A stretch of DNA of 64,000 bases, from positions 7,965,785-8,029,784 of the forward strand of contig JAPTYO010000022.1 of the NCBI GenBank assembly GCA_036873135.1. The letters are read 5' to 3'. A model generated the notes under the pieces. The model did not search any database. It worked only from the letters and a program-made list of their open reading frames with translations, and was not told the DNA's origin. Both the position numbers and the translations under genes were made by a program. Numbering within the stretch: the stretch's first letter is position 1; each line of letters starts with the position of its first letter. This document shows positions 21,034 to 31,881 of the stretch, piece after piece. The DNA comes from Clarkia xantiana subsp. parviflora. Taxonomy: Eukaryota; Streptophyta; Magnoliopsida; Myrtales; Onagraceae.

Positions 21034-22169
21034 GCTCACACTCGCCGTAATTGGAAGGTGCCTGTTAATGTATTGTTGTCCAAATCGCATTAAAATTTCA
21101 CTCTCCTGATCCTGCCCCTGCTTCCGAATAGTTCATACGAGGTTTGACGTGCGACCGGCGGATACGACGGGCATCGTGCTACTCATCTGTTAGGAGTGTT
21201 ATAGCGCCTGCGGAACGTTGATTCCGTGTCTCAAATCAACTTATAAAAACATCAATTTGTATCGCGCTGTATTCTAGGTCAACCTTTAATTATCCAATTG
21301 CCCAGTTTCCACATAGGAATACTTCTCCAGGGCATCCGAAAAAGTATTCACAACCTTCAAATAATATCCGGCTGGTGGCCACCTAGTGAATACAAGAGTC
21401 GGTGAATTACAGGTGAACTTGACCATCCCCATCGATCATACCCTTAGTCAAACCCAACCGGTTTCCAAAGACGTGGTAACTTGGCCTTTTTCTTCAGCAA
21501 TGTGCTCATACGCCGGGAAGCGAACATTGAGCCTGACCTTAGGTATGAGTTATGAGTCAATGAGGATACTTCAGGTGCTTCTTCATAAGGCTCCCGGGAT
21601 CAGTCACACGCTCGAGGTGAAGACGTTTGCGCCCATCTGAATCGCGAGGATTCTATCTAGCACAACTGAGCATGACCCCGTGGTCAAACGTGGCACGCGT
21701 CGATAGCATACCCGAATGTGGGATATGTCAATGATGTTATTGCATACTTTCATCTGGCCCATAATGTGGTTAATGACGAACAAAGTTCATCACCGGCGAA
21801 GTGCAAAACTAAGATCATGTCGTGTTATTCTGAAACCAGATGATCGTTTTTGCATAACCAAGTTTCCCAACTGGTTCTTAGCCAGTCTTGCTTCGGAAGA
21901 GGTCACCCTCTCCTACAAGACGACCGTGCCCGTGGGACAAGGCATGGTCCACATTCGACATAATTTATACAGAGGATTGCGTCCTCCTACGACTTAATTT
22001 ATAGACCGTAAAATATCATGTAATCAAACATTATGACGTCGATGAATCATAAACTCAAATTGCAATTCTCTTATTTATCAAAATGTAACTTTCAATTCAT
22101 CAAAATGTTATCACTGATACATGCCCACATTAAAACCCTACACAATCCAAGCAGTTTAACATGCTTTTT
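21034..22169 (-). other. Copia-B 3' untranslated region
   Basis: Noncoding, and homologous in inverted orientation to 18842-19966 of Copia-A over its whole length. Short open frames such as 21386-21640 are not protein-like. Confidence 0.7.
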
Positions 22170-23920
22170 AAAAGTCTCCCTGCGTAATGGTTTAGTTAGT
22201 GGGTCTGCCACCATATCATCAGTGGGCGAGTATTCTAAAGTGATTATATTTAGGGGTTAAACCGGCCCGGTCAGACCAGATTTTTGCTTGTTTCGGTCGA
22301 GTACCTAAATTTTCGGTCCGATTTTTTTCCTTAAAAAAATCTAACCAAAAAACCGTTTGAGGAAAAATAAGCCGTCCATTGGTAGTACAGTTTTTCGGTT
22401 TGGTTTTCGATTTAAACCGACATCCAATATTAAAAATTACCATTTAAAATTCTCTTTATTTTCATGGACAATATCATATCGAAATGATAAATAACTTCCA
22501 TTAATATAATTAAATAAATTACAAAATACAAATAGAAAAATTAATATTCATAAGTGACTATTTTACAATTTGTATTAACATAATTAATTAATTATATTAA
22601 TTAATATCAACTAATATAATATATATTGTATATATTTAATTAGCATAACGGTCGGTTCGGTCTCCACGGTACTCAAAGCTCAAAGTTTGAACCGGACCGA
22701 AAACCGAATTAGAGTAAAAAAATTCCGACCAAAAACCAAACCGCATATTGCGGATTCGATTTTTTCGGTCCGGACCGGTTCGGTTTTCACCGGTTTTTCG
22801 GACCAATCGGATTTTGGTTTCACCCCTAATTATATCTTCTACCATAGATTTAGCATAATTATATTTCACATCAATGTGTTTAGTCCTACTATGGTACTTT
22901 GGATCCTTTACTGTTGCAATTGCTGCATGACTGTCAGAGAACACCTTCACAGGTTTACTCCCAACATCGCCATCAAGCAGCGCTGTAAGAAGCCTTTTTA
23001 GCTAGACCGCTTCCTGTGCATTTTAGAGAGAGCAATGAATTCTGATTCCATCGTAGACAGCGCGACACAAGATTGCTTCTTGCTCGTCCATGAAATGGCG
23101 GCATCAACAAGGAGAAACACTCCTCATGTGGTGAACTTACGATCGTCTGGATTGCCACCATGGGTGGCGTCACTTAATCCGGTCAATTCTAACTTCCAGC
23201 CCTCATAGCACAGTACGTAGTTGGCAGTACCTTTCAGATATCGTATGATCCGCTTTACAGCTTTTAAATGTTGATAGCCAGGGTCTGACTGGAATCTTGC
23301 TACTAGGCCCACAACGTAACAGATGTCCGGATGAGTGCAAAGCATGGCGTACATGACACTTCCGACCATGCTTAAATATTATGCACTCCTCATTTGTTCA
23401 CGCTCTTTCTGGTTCTTTGGGCCGTCGCGTTTTGACAACGCTCACCCGAATACTACCGGCGTTTCCATGGGTTTGGAATCCTTTAATCTAAACCTTTTCA
23501 ACAGTTTGTTGATGTAGGCTTCTTGAGATAGACATAACCTCCGGATGGCACGATCTCTAGCAATTTTAATGCCTAACATGTACGTAGCCTCTCCCATGTC
23601 TTTCATCTCAAATACAGATGCCAACCAGGACTTTGTCATCCACGTACAAAGTTAAGATGACTTACTTAGACCCTAAGGTCTTTGTATACACGCATGGATC
23701 CTCGTGGAGATTCACGAATCCGTTTCCAATGATTTCCTCGTGGAACCTGCAGTACAATTGCTGAGACGATTGTTTAAGACCGTAAACGGATCGTTGGAGT
23801 TTACAAACTTTAAGTTTGTTACAAGGAGTAATGAAACCCTCCGGTTGCTCCATATATATCTCTTCATACAGTTTTCCGTGGATCAAAACGGTCTAAACAT
23901 CCATTTGGTGCAGCTCTAGA
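22170..23920 (-). pseudogene. Copia-B RT and RNase H remnant
   Basis: Fragments in three frames read, right to left: EEIYMEQPEGFIT, VYGLKQSSQQLYCRFHEEI, FEMKDMGEATYMLGIKIARD, VGSVMYAMLCTHPDICYVVG and HSRTKHIDVKYNYAKSMVED. Beside the RT catalytic site, TLYVDD is joined straight to SWLASVFEMKD, so about 15 codons after the aspartates are deleted. The RNase H part is split by the MITE at 22251-22828. The product would be nonfunctional. Confidence 0.9.
22251..22828. mobile_element. hAT-type MITE, 578 bp
   Basis: Terminal inverted repeats TAGGGGTTAAACC and TAGGGGTGAAACC (one mismatch) are flanked by 8-bp direct repeats attatatt (22243-22250) and attatatc (22829-22836). Homologous copia copies lack the insert. 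The interior is A/T-rich and flanked by cggttcggtc-type words on both arms. The (T)AGGGGTG terminus and 8-bp duplication fit hAT. It encodes nothing. Confidence 0.85.
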
Positions 23921-24530
23921 TCGAGGCATGCGACCAGGGCCAGGATTTCCCTGACTGTGGTCTACCGCACAGTCGGTGAGTAAGTCTCATCAAAGTCCAC
24001 TACGTGAAGCTGGCTGTAACCTTTCGCAACCAATCGAGCTTTGTATCACTCGACATTTCCATCAGCAGTGATTTTCAGTTTCAGAACCCACTTCGCCCCT
24101 ATGGGCCTGCGGTCAGCAGGTAAATCAACTAAAGACCATACCGAATTGGCTTTCATTGAGGCGATCTCATCTTCCATTGCTTTCCTTCATTCCTTCGCTA
24201 GAGGTCATTTCAATTCAGTGAAGTATCCCAACGATTGTTGTGTCATTATTGGATTTTCATCCAGCGGTCCGGCAACGTGATTATCAGGTTCAACTTGATT
24301 TGCACCTGCAGCAACAGTGATTTGTGTGGTAGGATTGGCTCCTCCCACTGGATTTACTATGAAAATGTCCCCATCTTCATTTACCATTTCATTCACTTGC
24401 GTTGCTTCCTCAAATCTCCCACTCGAAGTAAGTGGTACCTGACTATCATCGTTATCCTACTTCAATTTGATCAAGACATCGTCTGTTATATCTCACCAAG
24501 CGTTGGAAATTCGTCCTCAAGTTAATGTCG
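23921..24530 (-). pseudogene. Copia-B linker between integrase and RT
   Basis: Contains GDIFIVNPVGGANPTTQITV and NPIMTQQ, matching the linker of Copia-A (5470-5560) and Copia-C (43600-43760). Frames are broken. It ends at the 'gaaattcgtcctcaag' block shared with the other copies. Confidence 0.7.
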
Positions 24531-25739
24531 CATGATGAGAAGAATTGTCTTATTATCACTTATTTAAGCTTTTATGACGTCGTGTTTGACCGATTTTGTC
24601 GATGAAGTGTGTTATCGATGTGAATGTCTTGCCAAACTTCTCTTTCAAGGCATTTAGTGGGAGAGTCATTTTATCGACGTCATCCATTTCATTGGCTAAT
24701 TCATCCCAAAGACTTATTCATCTTTGAACTGTGCAATGGGCTTTCGCCTTATGCGTCAGTTTATACTTTACGAGTTTATCGTATAAGCATTAAAGAACTA
24801 TTCCCAAAAAAAGGGAGGCAAATGAAAATTCAGCATGCATTCAAAAACACTTCATCATTAAATTTGTACTTTGAAAACGACGTGTTCCGTCTTTCGAGGT
24901 ACACGCGCCTGCGGCGCCTATTCTAGGTAATATCCCATGGTTTAAATTAATCCAATCGGTGTCAAACATGTTCATCATTACAAAATTTATCATTTAATGG
25001 AGTACTAACAATTAAGAAAGAAATAAATCGGCCCGCCCTTATAACTACGCAATCGATGGATATTAATGGTATTTCGTTGTTTCGCGATATTTAGATGACT
25101 GAGTACTCTTGTTTGATCCGACCATCTTGGTGGATATTTCAGTTTTAATTTCGTTTCAGATCGATCCCGTTTTATTGGGCCGATTAATTTTGATAAGTAG
25201 ATCTCATTTCTAATCGAATGGAAACTACTTCATTCAATAAATCTGAATCTTAATTAACCAAAATTCAAACATTTTAACGAACAAATAAGAGAAGCAACGA
25301 CAATGGTTCTGTTTTAAGATCTTCAACGAAGCTTATAAGAGATAAAGGTAAAGCTGCAAGGAGAACTGCTGCCAACTCGACCAACGATCCTGAAAGAAAT
25401 TTCACAATTGAATTTCATCAGGTGACATTAGTCATATAAAACTTTAACAGCTTTATATATGTGGCTAACGAGGTGTACCTGTTAGGGCACTAATCAACAG
25501 TGTTTGTACATCAGATCTTGTTTAAGGACCGATTTGATCCGTTCCCTCTACTGATTCCCTAAATCTCTTGTGGTGGTGCACAGCGGAACCTTCCGCCTCC
25601 TTTTGGTTCTTTCGGCAAATAAGACCATGGTAAAACTAATCGATTCGATTAAGTAACCCAATCCTTTGTCATCAGCTAACCATGATAGCGGGTATCTATT
25701 TGCTATATTGAGTACTTTCTTCCAATTGGATCTTTCATC
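24531..25739. other. unrecognised part of Copia-B, where PR and INT would be expected
   Basis: The first ~400 bp (to ~24930) is distantly similar to 43880-44560 of Copia-C; the rest is not. I see no protease D-S/T-G motif and no integrase H-H-C-C or D-D-E residues in any frame. The length (1.2 kb) is too short for both domains. Confidence 0.55.
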
Positions 25740-26159
25740 CTAAAGATCCGACGTGGTTTTTACGCCAGCATCTTGGGAAAGTAGGGCAACATACTCTAAC
25801 ACAACTTTTCTGGCTTCGGCTGCCCTCCCTTTACCGTAACAGAGTTTAAGGGCAGCCCAAAGCTGAAGAGCACTGTAGTTGAGTTTGAAGTCCTCTACAA
25901 CCTCTTTGTCTTGGGATGCCAATATCACCTTACAAGCTCTCCGATCCTCAAGGCCTCTAATCCCCTGACGGGTTTTAAGATTGCCATATTCATCCACCAA
26001 TGTCCTTCCCATTTCAGCATCAATACATTCGTGTGTATTTTCTACTATGAGAAGTTCTCTTACATGTTCATTCCATGCATCATAATTCATACCATCCAGA
26101 TTACGAGGTTCATATAAGCGTACTGACCCAGCATTTAAAACTAACACATTGATAATCAT
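25740..26159 (-). pseudogene. Copia-B Gag N-terminal remnant
   Basis: An open frame of 139 codons with a copia-type Gag start: LDGMNYDAWNEHVRELL, then a helix-rich segment with SALQLWAALKLCYGKGRA. The upstream leader matches that of Copia-C, yet the Gag sequence differs clearly (Copia-C has LNNNNYKIWNKRARMVI). The frame stops at 25740 and no zinc knuckle is seen. Confidence 0.7.
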
Positions 26160-27024
26160 GCATAATCAGGGAGACAATAACATTTTGAGAAAGAATTGCA
26201 TACATCAGATGTCTATTAAGATGGAATACGACAAATAATGATTCCTCAGCCATCTAAACCAACCGACCGCCAGTAAACCGAGGAAGGGGGTTCGTGAAAG
26301 AGTTCACATTACCGTCTTCTTTAATCCAATAGACCAGTCTCTTAAAAGCGGTTTTATTCGTAAATTACCGGAACGGGAAATTAGAAATAAGCATACCGAT
26401 CTTGGCTTTACCAAGGACCTTTTGTATTTAAAAATGTTCTGATGAACTTACGCATGCATATATAATTTTACTACACAAGTAAATCATCATAGCAAGCCAA
26501 ATTCATCAACCAAACCACACATCATGCATACGTGTCATGCGTTTAATGTTCCGAGGAACTCATGCTAGCATATATATAATTCTACTGTCCAAGTAAGCTA
26601 TCACATGCAGCTACATCCTTTACATTCAAGCATACGTGTCATACATGGAAACTTCCACATCAAACATGCATATTTGGCGACTGACTTTTGTTTTTAAAAC
26701 ATTTAAAATATTAGGGGTTGACTTGCAGTTCATGCTTACAATTAATCATGTGTGTTTCTAGACATGAATCCTAGACATTCGCAGCCATCAGAGCATGTCT
26801 ATCCTAGTGCGGAAACCATATATTTAACCAGGGCTCTGCCCCCAACATCCAGCTAGCTTGATGTAGTCAAGACAACAGTTCTAATAAATATATGTGGCGA
26901 AAAGTAAACAATTGCAATTCACCCAACTATTTAATTCAGTCCCTAAATCATGCATTTTCCGAGATCCATCCCCACAATCGAATCCAGGCAATAAGGTTTA
27001 ATTAAAACATGATAGTTTTAAACC

Positions 27025-27593
27025 CGAAAAAGTATGTAAAACATGCAACATGTTTGAAAAAGATGGTTATATGGACCAATATGTTTTAAAATGTACAACA
27101 TGTTTGAAAAAGATGGTTTTATGGACCAATATGTATTAAAATGTACAACAAACTTACATAAGATGTTAAAATGACATACCGTCCACTTGTTATCAATAGT
27201 TTCATTAATTGGACACGTGCGGAACACATTTTTAGAAAAAAAAAATAATAATTAAAGAAAGAAGTTATTATACATAACAATGATTACTAATGGGTGGATG
27301 TAGTAGATACTAATAATAAAAATACAAATATTTTAAAAACTTGATACGCACGTTTCCACTTAATGAGACTAGTGACAACAAGTGGATGATACGTCATTTT
27401 ACCATCTTATGTAAGTTTGTTGTACATTTTAAAACATTTTTGTCCATAAAACCATCTTTTTCAAACATGTTGTACGTTTTAAAACATTTTTGTCCATAAA
27501 ACCATCTTTTTCAAACATGTTGTACGTTTTAAAACATATTGGTCCATATAACCATCTTTTTCAAACATGTAGCATGTTTTACATACTTTTCCC
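27025..27593. mobile_element. foldback Mutator-type MITE, 569 bp
   Basis: Flanked by a perfect 9-bp duplication TTTTAAACC (27016-27024 and 27594-27602). The arms are long inverted repeats (~195 bp left, ~245 bp right), starting CGAAAAAGTATGTAAAACAT on the left and GGGAAAAGTATGTAAAACAT on the complement of the right. Each arm contains ~53-bp units with catgtttgaaaaagatggtt: about two in the left arm and three to four in the right. A 9-bp duplication with long inverted arms is characteristic of Mutator-like elements. It has no coding capacity. Confidence 0.88.
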
Positions 27594-28075
27594 TTTTAAA
27601 CCTTTGAGCACTGTGTAGACTAATTAAAGTTAAAAACATTTGGATTTTAAAACTTGACCATCCTATTTTATTAATTGACTTGAATTCAATTTTGAAAAAA
27701 AAAAATATGGTTCGGTTCATTCAATTTCGGTCCGGTTCAGTTCGGGTCCAGTAAATCCGGTTCGGTTCGGTCCGGTTTTATTTTCAAAATCTGGTTCGGT
27801 CCGAACCGTTCCAATAAAATAGGGCTCGGTTCAACATACAAAACCGGTTCGGTTAGGGCCACTTAGTTAACCCAGTTCGACCTAACCCGACTAGGTCAAA
27901 CCGATTAAGAAATTCCGGTTTGGTTTTATTCCTATCCGGTTTAGCAAAATGCACCGGCTCATTAAACCCATAGGGTTGGGCCGAAATAATCTTGTGGGCT
28001 AAGTAGGGTTTTATAATCCACTAAAAACTTAACTTAGCCTCCAATAATTATTAACTATATAAAATAATTTTCAAT

Positions 28076-28080
<5 letters not shown>

Positions 28081-28140
<60 letters not shown>
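28081..28140. repeat. TA microsatellite
   Basis: An uninterrupted AT/TA run of about 60 bp. A shorter run (46931-46972) occupies the same place in the Copia-C leader. Confidence 0.95.
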
Positions 28141-28142
<2 letters not shown>

Positions 28143-28789
28143 CGGCACACATATTAAACATATATACATTTACTGCCAATATTCTATATATATATTTGTA
28201 ACTTTTGGCACATACCTATATATATATATATATACTATGTATTATCAATATGTTTAATAGGAAACAAATATATGACAATATATTTTCTTAATCTTTTAGG
28301 TAACTAAATCTATCAATAATATCTTAATCCCTATAAATTAGCTAGATATATTGATAGTTTATATTTCAATATATTTAATGTGAACCTATCCTTATGTTTC
28401 CAATTATAGATATATTCTTACCCTTAATAAAAACTAAAATATGGTAAAAAATAATACTAATATATTCGGCCGAAACTTTATTTCTTGGGGCCTAAGAAAT
28501 TAAAATTTTACCTTGTTAATTTGCCTAGGGTTCGGCCGAAACACATAATTGGAGACAATTGGTCAAATTTCAAGATCAAATTTTAATAAGATCTACAATC
28601 CAATGTTTAATTTTGATAAAAGTCTCATTTTTCTTGAGGAACATGAACATCAAATTTTACTAAGGACATCATGAAAATTTTGACACCATCAACTTAAAAA
28701 TTTCAAAAATTTTAAAAATTACATCTTTAAATTTTCGGCCAGAAATTTAAATTTTCAAGAACATCAATTTATCAAAATCAAGAACTTCT

Positions 28790-29367
28790 GGGACTACTAC
28801 GGAAACATAACCACATGTACATGCCAGTAATCAGAATTACGCAGCGGAGATGTGCACATAACTTAAACCTTTTCCGTAGTCCCAAGGATCCTGCTGAAGG
28901 AGTTCATGATCTACCGGACGGAACCCGTAGAGGTTCTTGTTAAGGAAGACCTACGCAGTATTAGCTCCACAGGAAAGCCTCTGATCGATTCTTGGCAGGG
29001 ACGGATCTCCGGAGTGTTTTGCTCTAAGCAAATTGGCACACCCTTGGTGGTGCAAGTGGTTCGACCGAAATAGTACTTTTAGGGGGGAGGGTTTTCTCTC
29101 AAATCACCACTTAGGAGGAATTATGAATTACCCCAAATAAAACCCCAACACCCTTTACTTATAGGAGGAGCAAAGTGGACAAAAAGTCCACTTTGCTCCT
29201 AGTAAGTTCGGCCGGCCTATAATGTATAAGGGAGGCCCAATTTTGGGCCTCTCATGTCAATTAGAATTTGGGTCTAGCTCAATTTACCTAATGTGACATT
29301 TACCCAATTTCTTAGTAACGTATACATATTAATGGGCTACCAATTACGGTGCCCAATCACCATATGC
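28790..29367 (-). repeat. 5' LTR of Copia-B, both tips missing
   Basis: Matches the Copia-C LTR from 'gggactactacgg' to 'caccatatgc'. The last ~15 bp on the inner side, with the primer site, and the outer TGTTAG/CTAACA tip are lost. The outer edge is fused to the Gypsy-4-like fragment at 29368. Confidence 0.8.
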
Positions 29368-30262
29368 GCGATGCCCTTACCTTTCAAATTAACCCCTGTC
29401 AAAGAAGGAAAGTCGAAGAGTGTGAGAAATTACTCTAGAAAAAGGAATAAAGTTTGGTAAGTCTTCATACCTTCAGCAACAGGCGAAGAGCTTGGGAGAA
29501 CGTCAGATGTAACAGAAGCATAAGCTTCAGGGACCTCTGTTATCGGCGTGGCAGTAGTCACTTTGAGTCTTTTAGGAGGCTTGGTGTCATCCCTTTTTGA
29601 AGAAGGGTCCCGTTTGGCCGCCTTCTTCGTCCTGGTCTTGGGCGTCCTCTCCACCATAGGGGCGTCAACGACAAGAATCTCGCCAGCAACAGGAACCTCA
29701 CTAGCTGCAGGCAGCTCGCCAGCGGGAGGAACCTCACCAGCAACATCAATGGCCGGGGAATCATGATGTATCGGGACCCCTGTTGCCGCCTGATCACGGG
29801 CATGAAAAAGCTTCTTAAAAATACCTACATAAAGCAAGAGAAGGTTTAAAATGCAACTATGAAAGAAATAAAATACCCAGCTAATCGGGATCTCCAGGCG
29901 AACACGTATTCCCGCTTGAATAAGGGTCCTCTCAGTGGTATCATTGACAGAGTGCCAAGGATTGAAGCTCCCCTAAGTAGTTGCGGCGTGAATCTTGTGA
30001 ATGATAGAAACCTCATAAGAAGTTAAACCCTCCAGAGAGGGTGGAAGATCAAACCCAAGAGGAGTAGAGAGGGGCCAAGTGACACCTTCTCGACAGAAGA
30101 AGTAATAGTTCTTCCAATTGGCTTTGTGGGACTTCAATCCCACTATCAGCGCTTTAGCCGACTACCAATCAAGTTGATCATCTGATGGAGGCCACCGGGT
30201 CTTGAAGGCAAGTACTAGTTGCTTATTACCTATCAGTTGGTAAAAACACCTAAAGAATACTA
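29368..30262 (-). mobile_element. stray fragment of a Gypsy-4-like antisense gene
   Basis: About 895 bp homologous to 50440-51350 of Gypsy-4. On the minus strand, exon sequence ending at TGG (29877) is followed by GTATTTT, and exon 3 begins after CAG at 29789 with GCGGCAACAGGGG, encoding AATGVP. The implied intron, 29790-29876, is 87 bp. A Lys/Arg-rich stretch (RTKKAAKRDPSSKRDD) follows, as in Gypsy-4. It sits between a truncated Copia-B LTR and truncated Copia-C 3' DNA, with no LTR or TSD of its own, so it looks like rearrangement debris. Confidence 0.75.
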
Positions 30263-30533
30263 TACCTGTGTGACTAGGTAAGGCCCACATTGGACATTGT
30301 TTGGCAGAGGATTGCGTCCTCCTACGACTTAGTTTATAGACTGTAAATATGATATAATTAAAACATTATAACGTCGATTGATCATAAACTCAGTTGCAAT
30401 TATTTCGCTTACAAAATGTAACTTTCTAATATCAAAATGTTATCACAGATACATGTCATTTTTAAACCCTACGGAATCCAAGCAGTTTTACGTGCTTTTC
30501 GAATATCTCTCTGCGTAGTGGTTTAGTTAATGG
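30263..30533 (-). pseudogene. Copia-C RNase H end and start of 3' untranslated region
   Basis: The minus strand of 30470-30533 reads PLTKPLRREIFEKHVKLLGF, the last part of RNase H, matching Copia-A at 18780-18830. The rest is the untranslated stretch shared with Copia-A and -B. It joins across Gypsy-3 to 41829. Confidence 0.85.
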
Positions 30534-31268
30534 TGTTGGATCACGGGCGAAGCTCTGTTACGTTCTTGAAGGAAAGCTCGAACTCCTGGGCTCCGCGTAA
30601 TCCTGCAAAAGGGGATGGCCTGGGTGGTGACCCAGAATCCCTCTCCGATGCTTAAATGAGTATGTGATCAATGGGGTGGTAAGCAATAGTCTAAGTTCGT
30701 ATTAGAGAATGTCTTTTCTGAGGTAACTTCCTCCTTTATATAGGAGGGGAAGTCACTCAGTTACCTGTGACCGTGGCTGGCCGTTTTACCCATGATTCCG
30801 TATATCTCGTTCGGGATTCCGTATATCTCGCAATGCTCCGCGTATCTTGCCCACTCCGCGTATCTCGGGCACGCCCTGCGTATCTCGGGGGAGTTTATCT
30901 ATATCTTTAACCGTCTTCCCACTACTCTATCTAGTAGGCGGGTTTCCCGGTCTTATCCTCTGATCCCAAGTCTCGACTTCCGTCGGGGACTCCAGAGTTA
31001 TCTCATTCTAGGTCACCGCCCAGGACCCTTTGTCTCACGAGACAGGTCCAGCCTCTGCGGGGCTTTATTATCGGGGCCTTTACTAAGGCGTATCGGGGCC
31101 TGCTCAGAGGCTTCTCGTCGGGAGCATCCAGCTCATATATCGGGACCGCTGAAGTCGGGACCCTTCGTACTGGGCCTCTGAGCCTTCCAGGCTTTTCACG
31201 AGGCCCACTGGACCTACTCGCCGTCCATTGGCTGATAACGGGGCTAACGATCACATCGGAACCCATCA
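30534..31268 (-). repeat. 3' LTR of Gypsy-3
   Basis: TGTTGGATCACGGGCG...GGAACCCATCA, 735 bp. Minus-strand TATATAAA at 30735-30742. It shares 'gacccagaatccctctccgatgcttaaatgagtat' words and the end CCATCA with the Gypsy-2 LTR. The polypurine tract (31269-31280) follows. Confidence 0.93.
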
Positions 31269-31708
31269 TTTGCCCCCAAGACATGGGGGACTTCTAGTTC
31301 GTCGTGTCTTCCAGTTCCTGATCTTCTGACCTCGCCGTCGGAGGCTTTTTCGTTCGTACCTCCCGATATTGCCATCGGAGGCTTTTGCCTTCAGGCCTCT
31401 AGATACCTCAATCAGAGGTTTTTGCCTTGCGCGTAATTGTCGTATGACAGAGTTTCTTACTCATGATTACCTTGGGCCCACTGGACTCTATGGGCAGTTG
31501 CCAAATCCGAGGAGACTCCTCGGTTACTGCAGCATTAAATGCTGGGGATTATGAAACGACGCTTAAATCGGCGTGACTGTTGCTTTCTGAAAAAGAACTT
31601 ATTACGTCACCACGTCTCTTCCGTACCGTCCTCTTAATCTCGACGATCAGGATTGAATCGTTTCATCTTCTGCGGTCAAGATTAAATCCTTCCAGTTGTC
31701 TTCTTGCT

Positions 31709-31716
31709 TATAAAAG
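31709..31716 (+). promoter_or_regulatory. TATA box of the Gypsy-3 antisense gene
   Basis: TATAAAAG, 166 bp before the antisense ATG at 31882, matching the place of the Gypsy-2 box at 7411. A short TC-rich leader follows in both. Confidence 0.55.
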
Positions 31717-31881
31717 ATAAAACCCTGGCATTATTCACTTCTTCTTCACCCTCTCAGTTTCTGGAAGTTCTGCCATTCTCGAATTCGAAGTTTTCTTCTC
31801 CAAGGTTCTTCTGCTCTTCAAGTGATCCAAGGCCTTCAATCTCCCCGATCCTTCTTCATCTTCACCAAGCATCCATCGACA

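Larger units (their letters stand above)
26160..28789 (-). other. Copia-B untranslated leader
   Basis: About 2.6 kb between the 5' LTR and gag, parallel to 45655-47535 in Copia-C. It holds repeated ggttcggtccgg words (27720-27960) and a TA dinucleotide microsatellite of about 30 units (28081-28140). The Mutator-type MITE at 27025-27593 is an insertion absent from Copia-C. The primer-binding site seen in Copia-C is deleted here. Confidence 0.7.
20513..29367 (-). mobile_element. Copia-B: degenerate Ty1/copia element
   Basis: Read right to left: partial 5' LTR (28790-29367), leader (26160-28789), gag remnant (25740-26159), unrecognised DNA, linker (23921-24530), broken RT and RNase H (22170-23920), 3' untranslated region (21034-22169) and a 3' LTR missing its outer ~75 bp (20513-21033). 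Two MITEs sit inside it. The 3' LTR begins mid-sequence exactly at the end of the Copia-A LTR, so Copia-A may have inserted into this LTR in the opposite orientation. Confidence 0.85.

Noticed and set aside
28790..29367. Reading this LTR as the 3' LTR of Copia-C
   Set aside because: The leader and gag of Copia-B continue from its inner side in the correct order, so it is the Copia-B 5' LTR; Copia-C has lost its 3' LTR.
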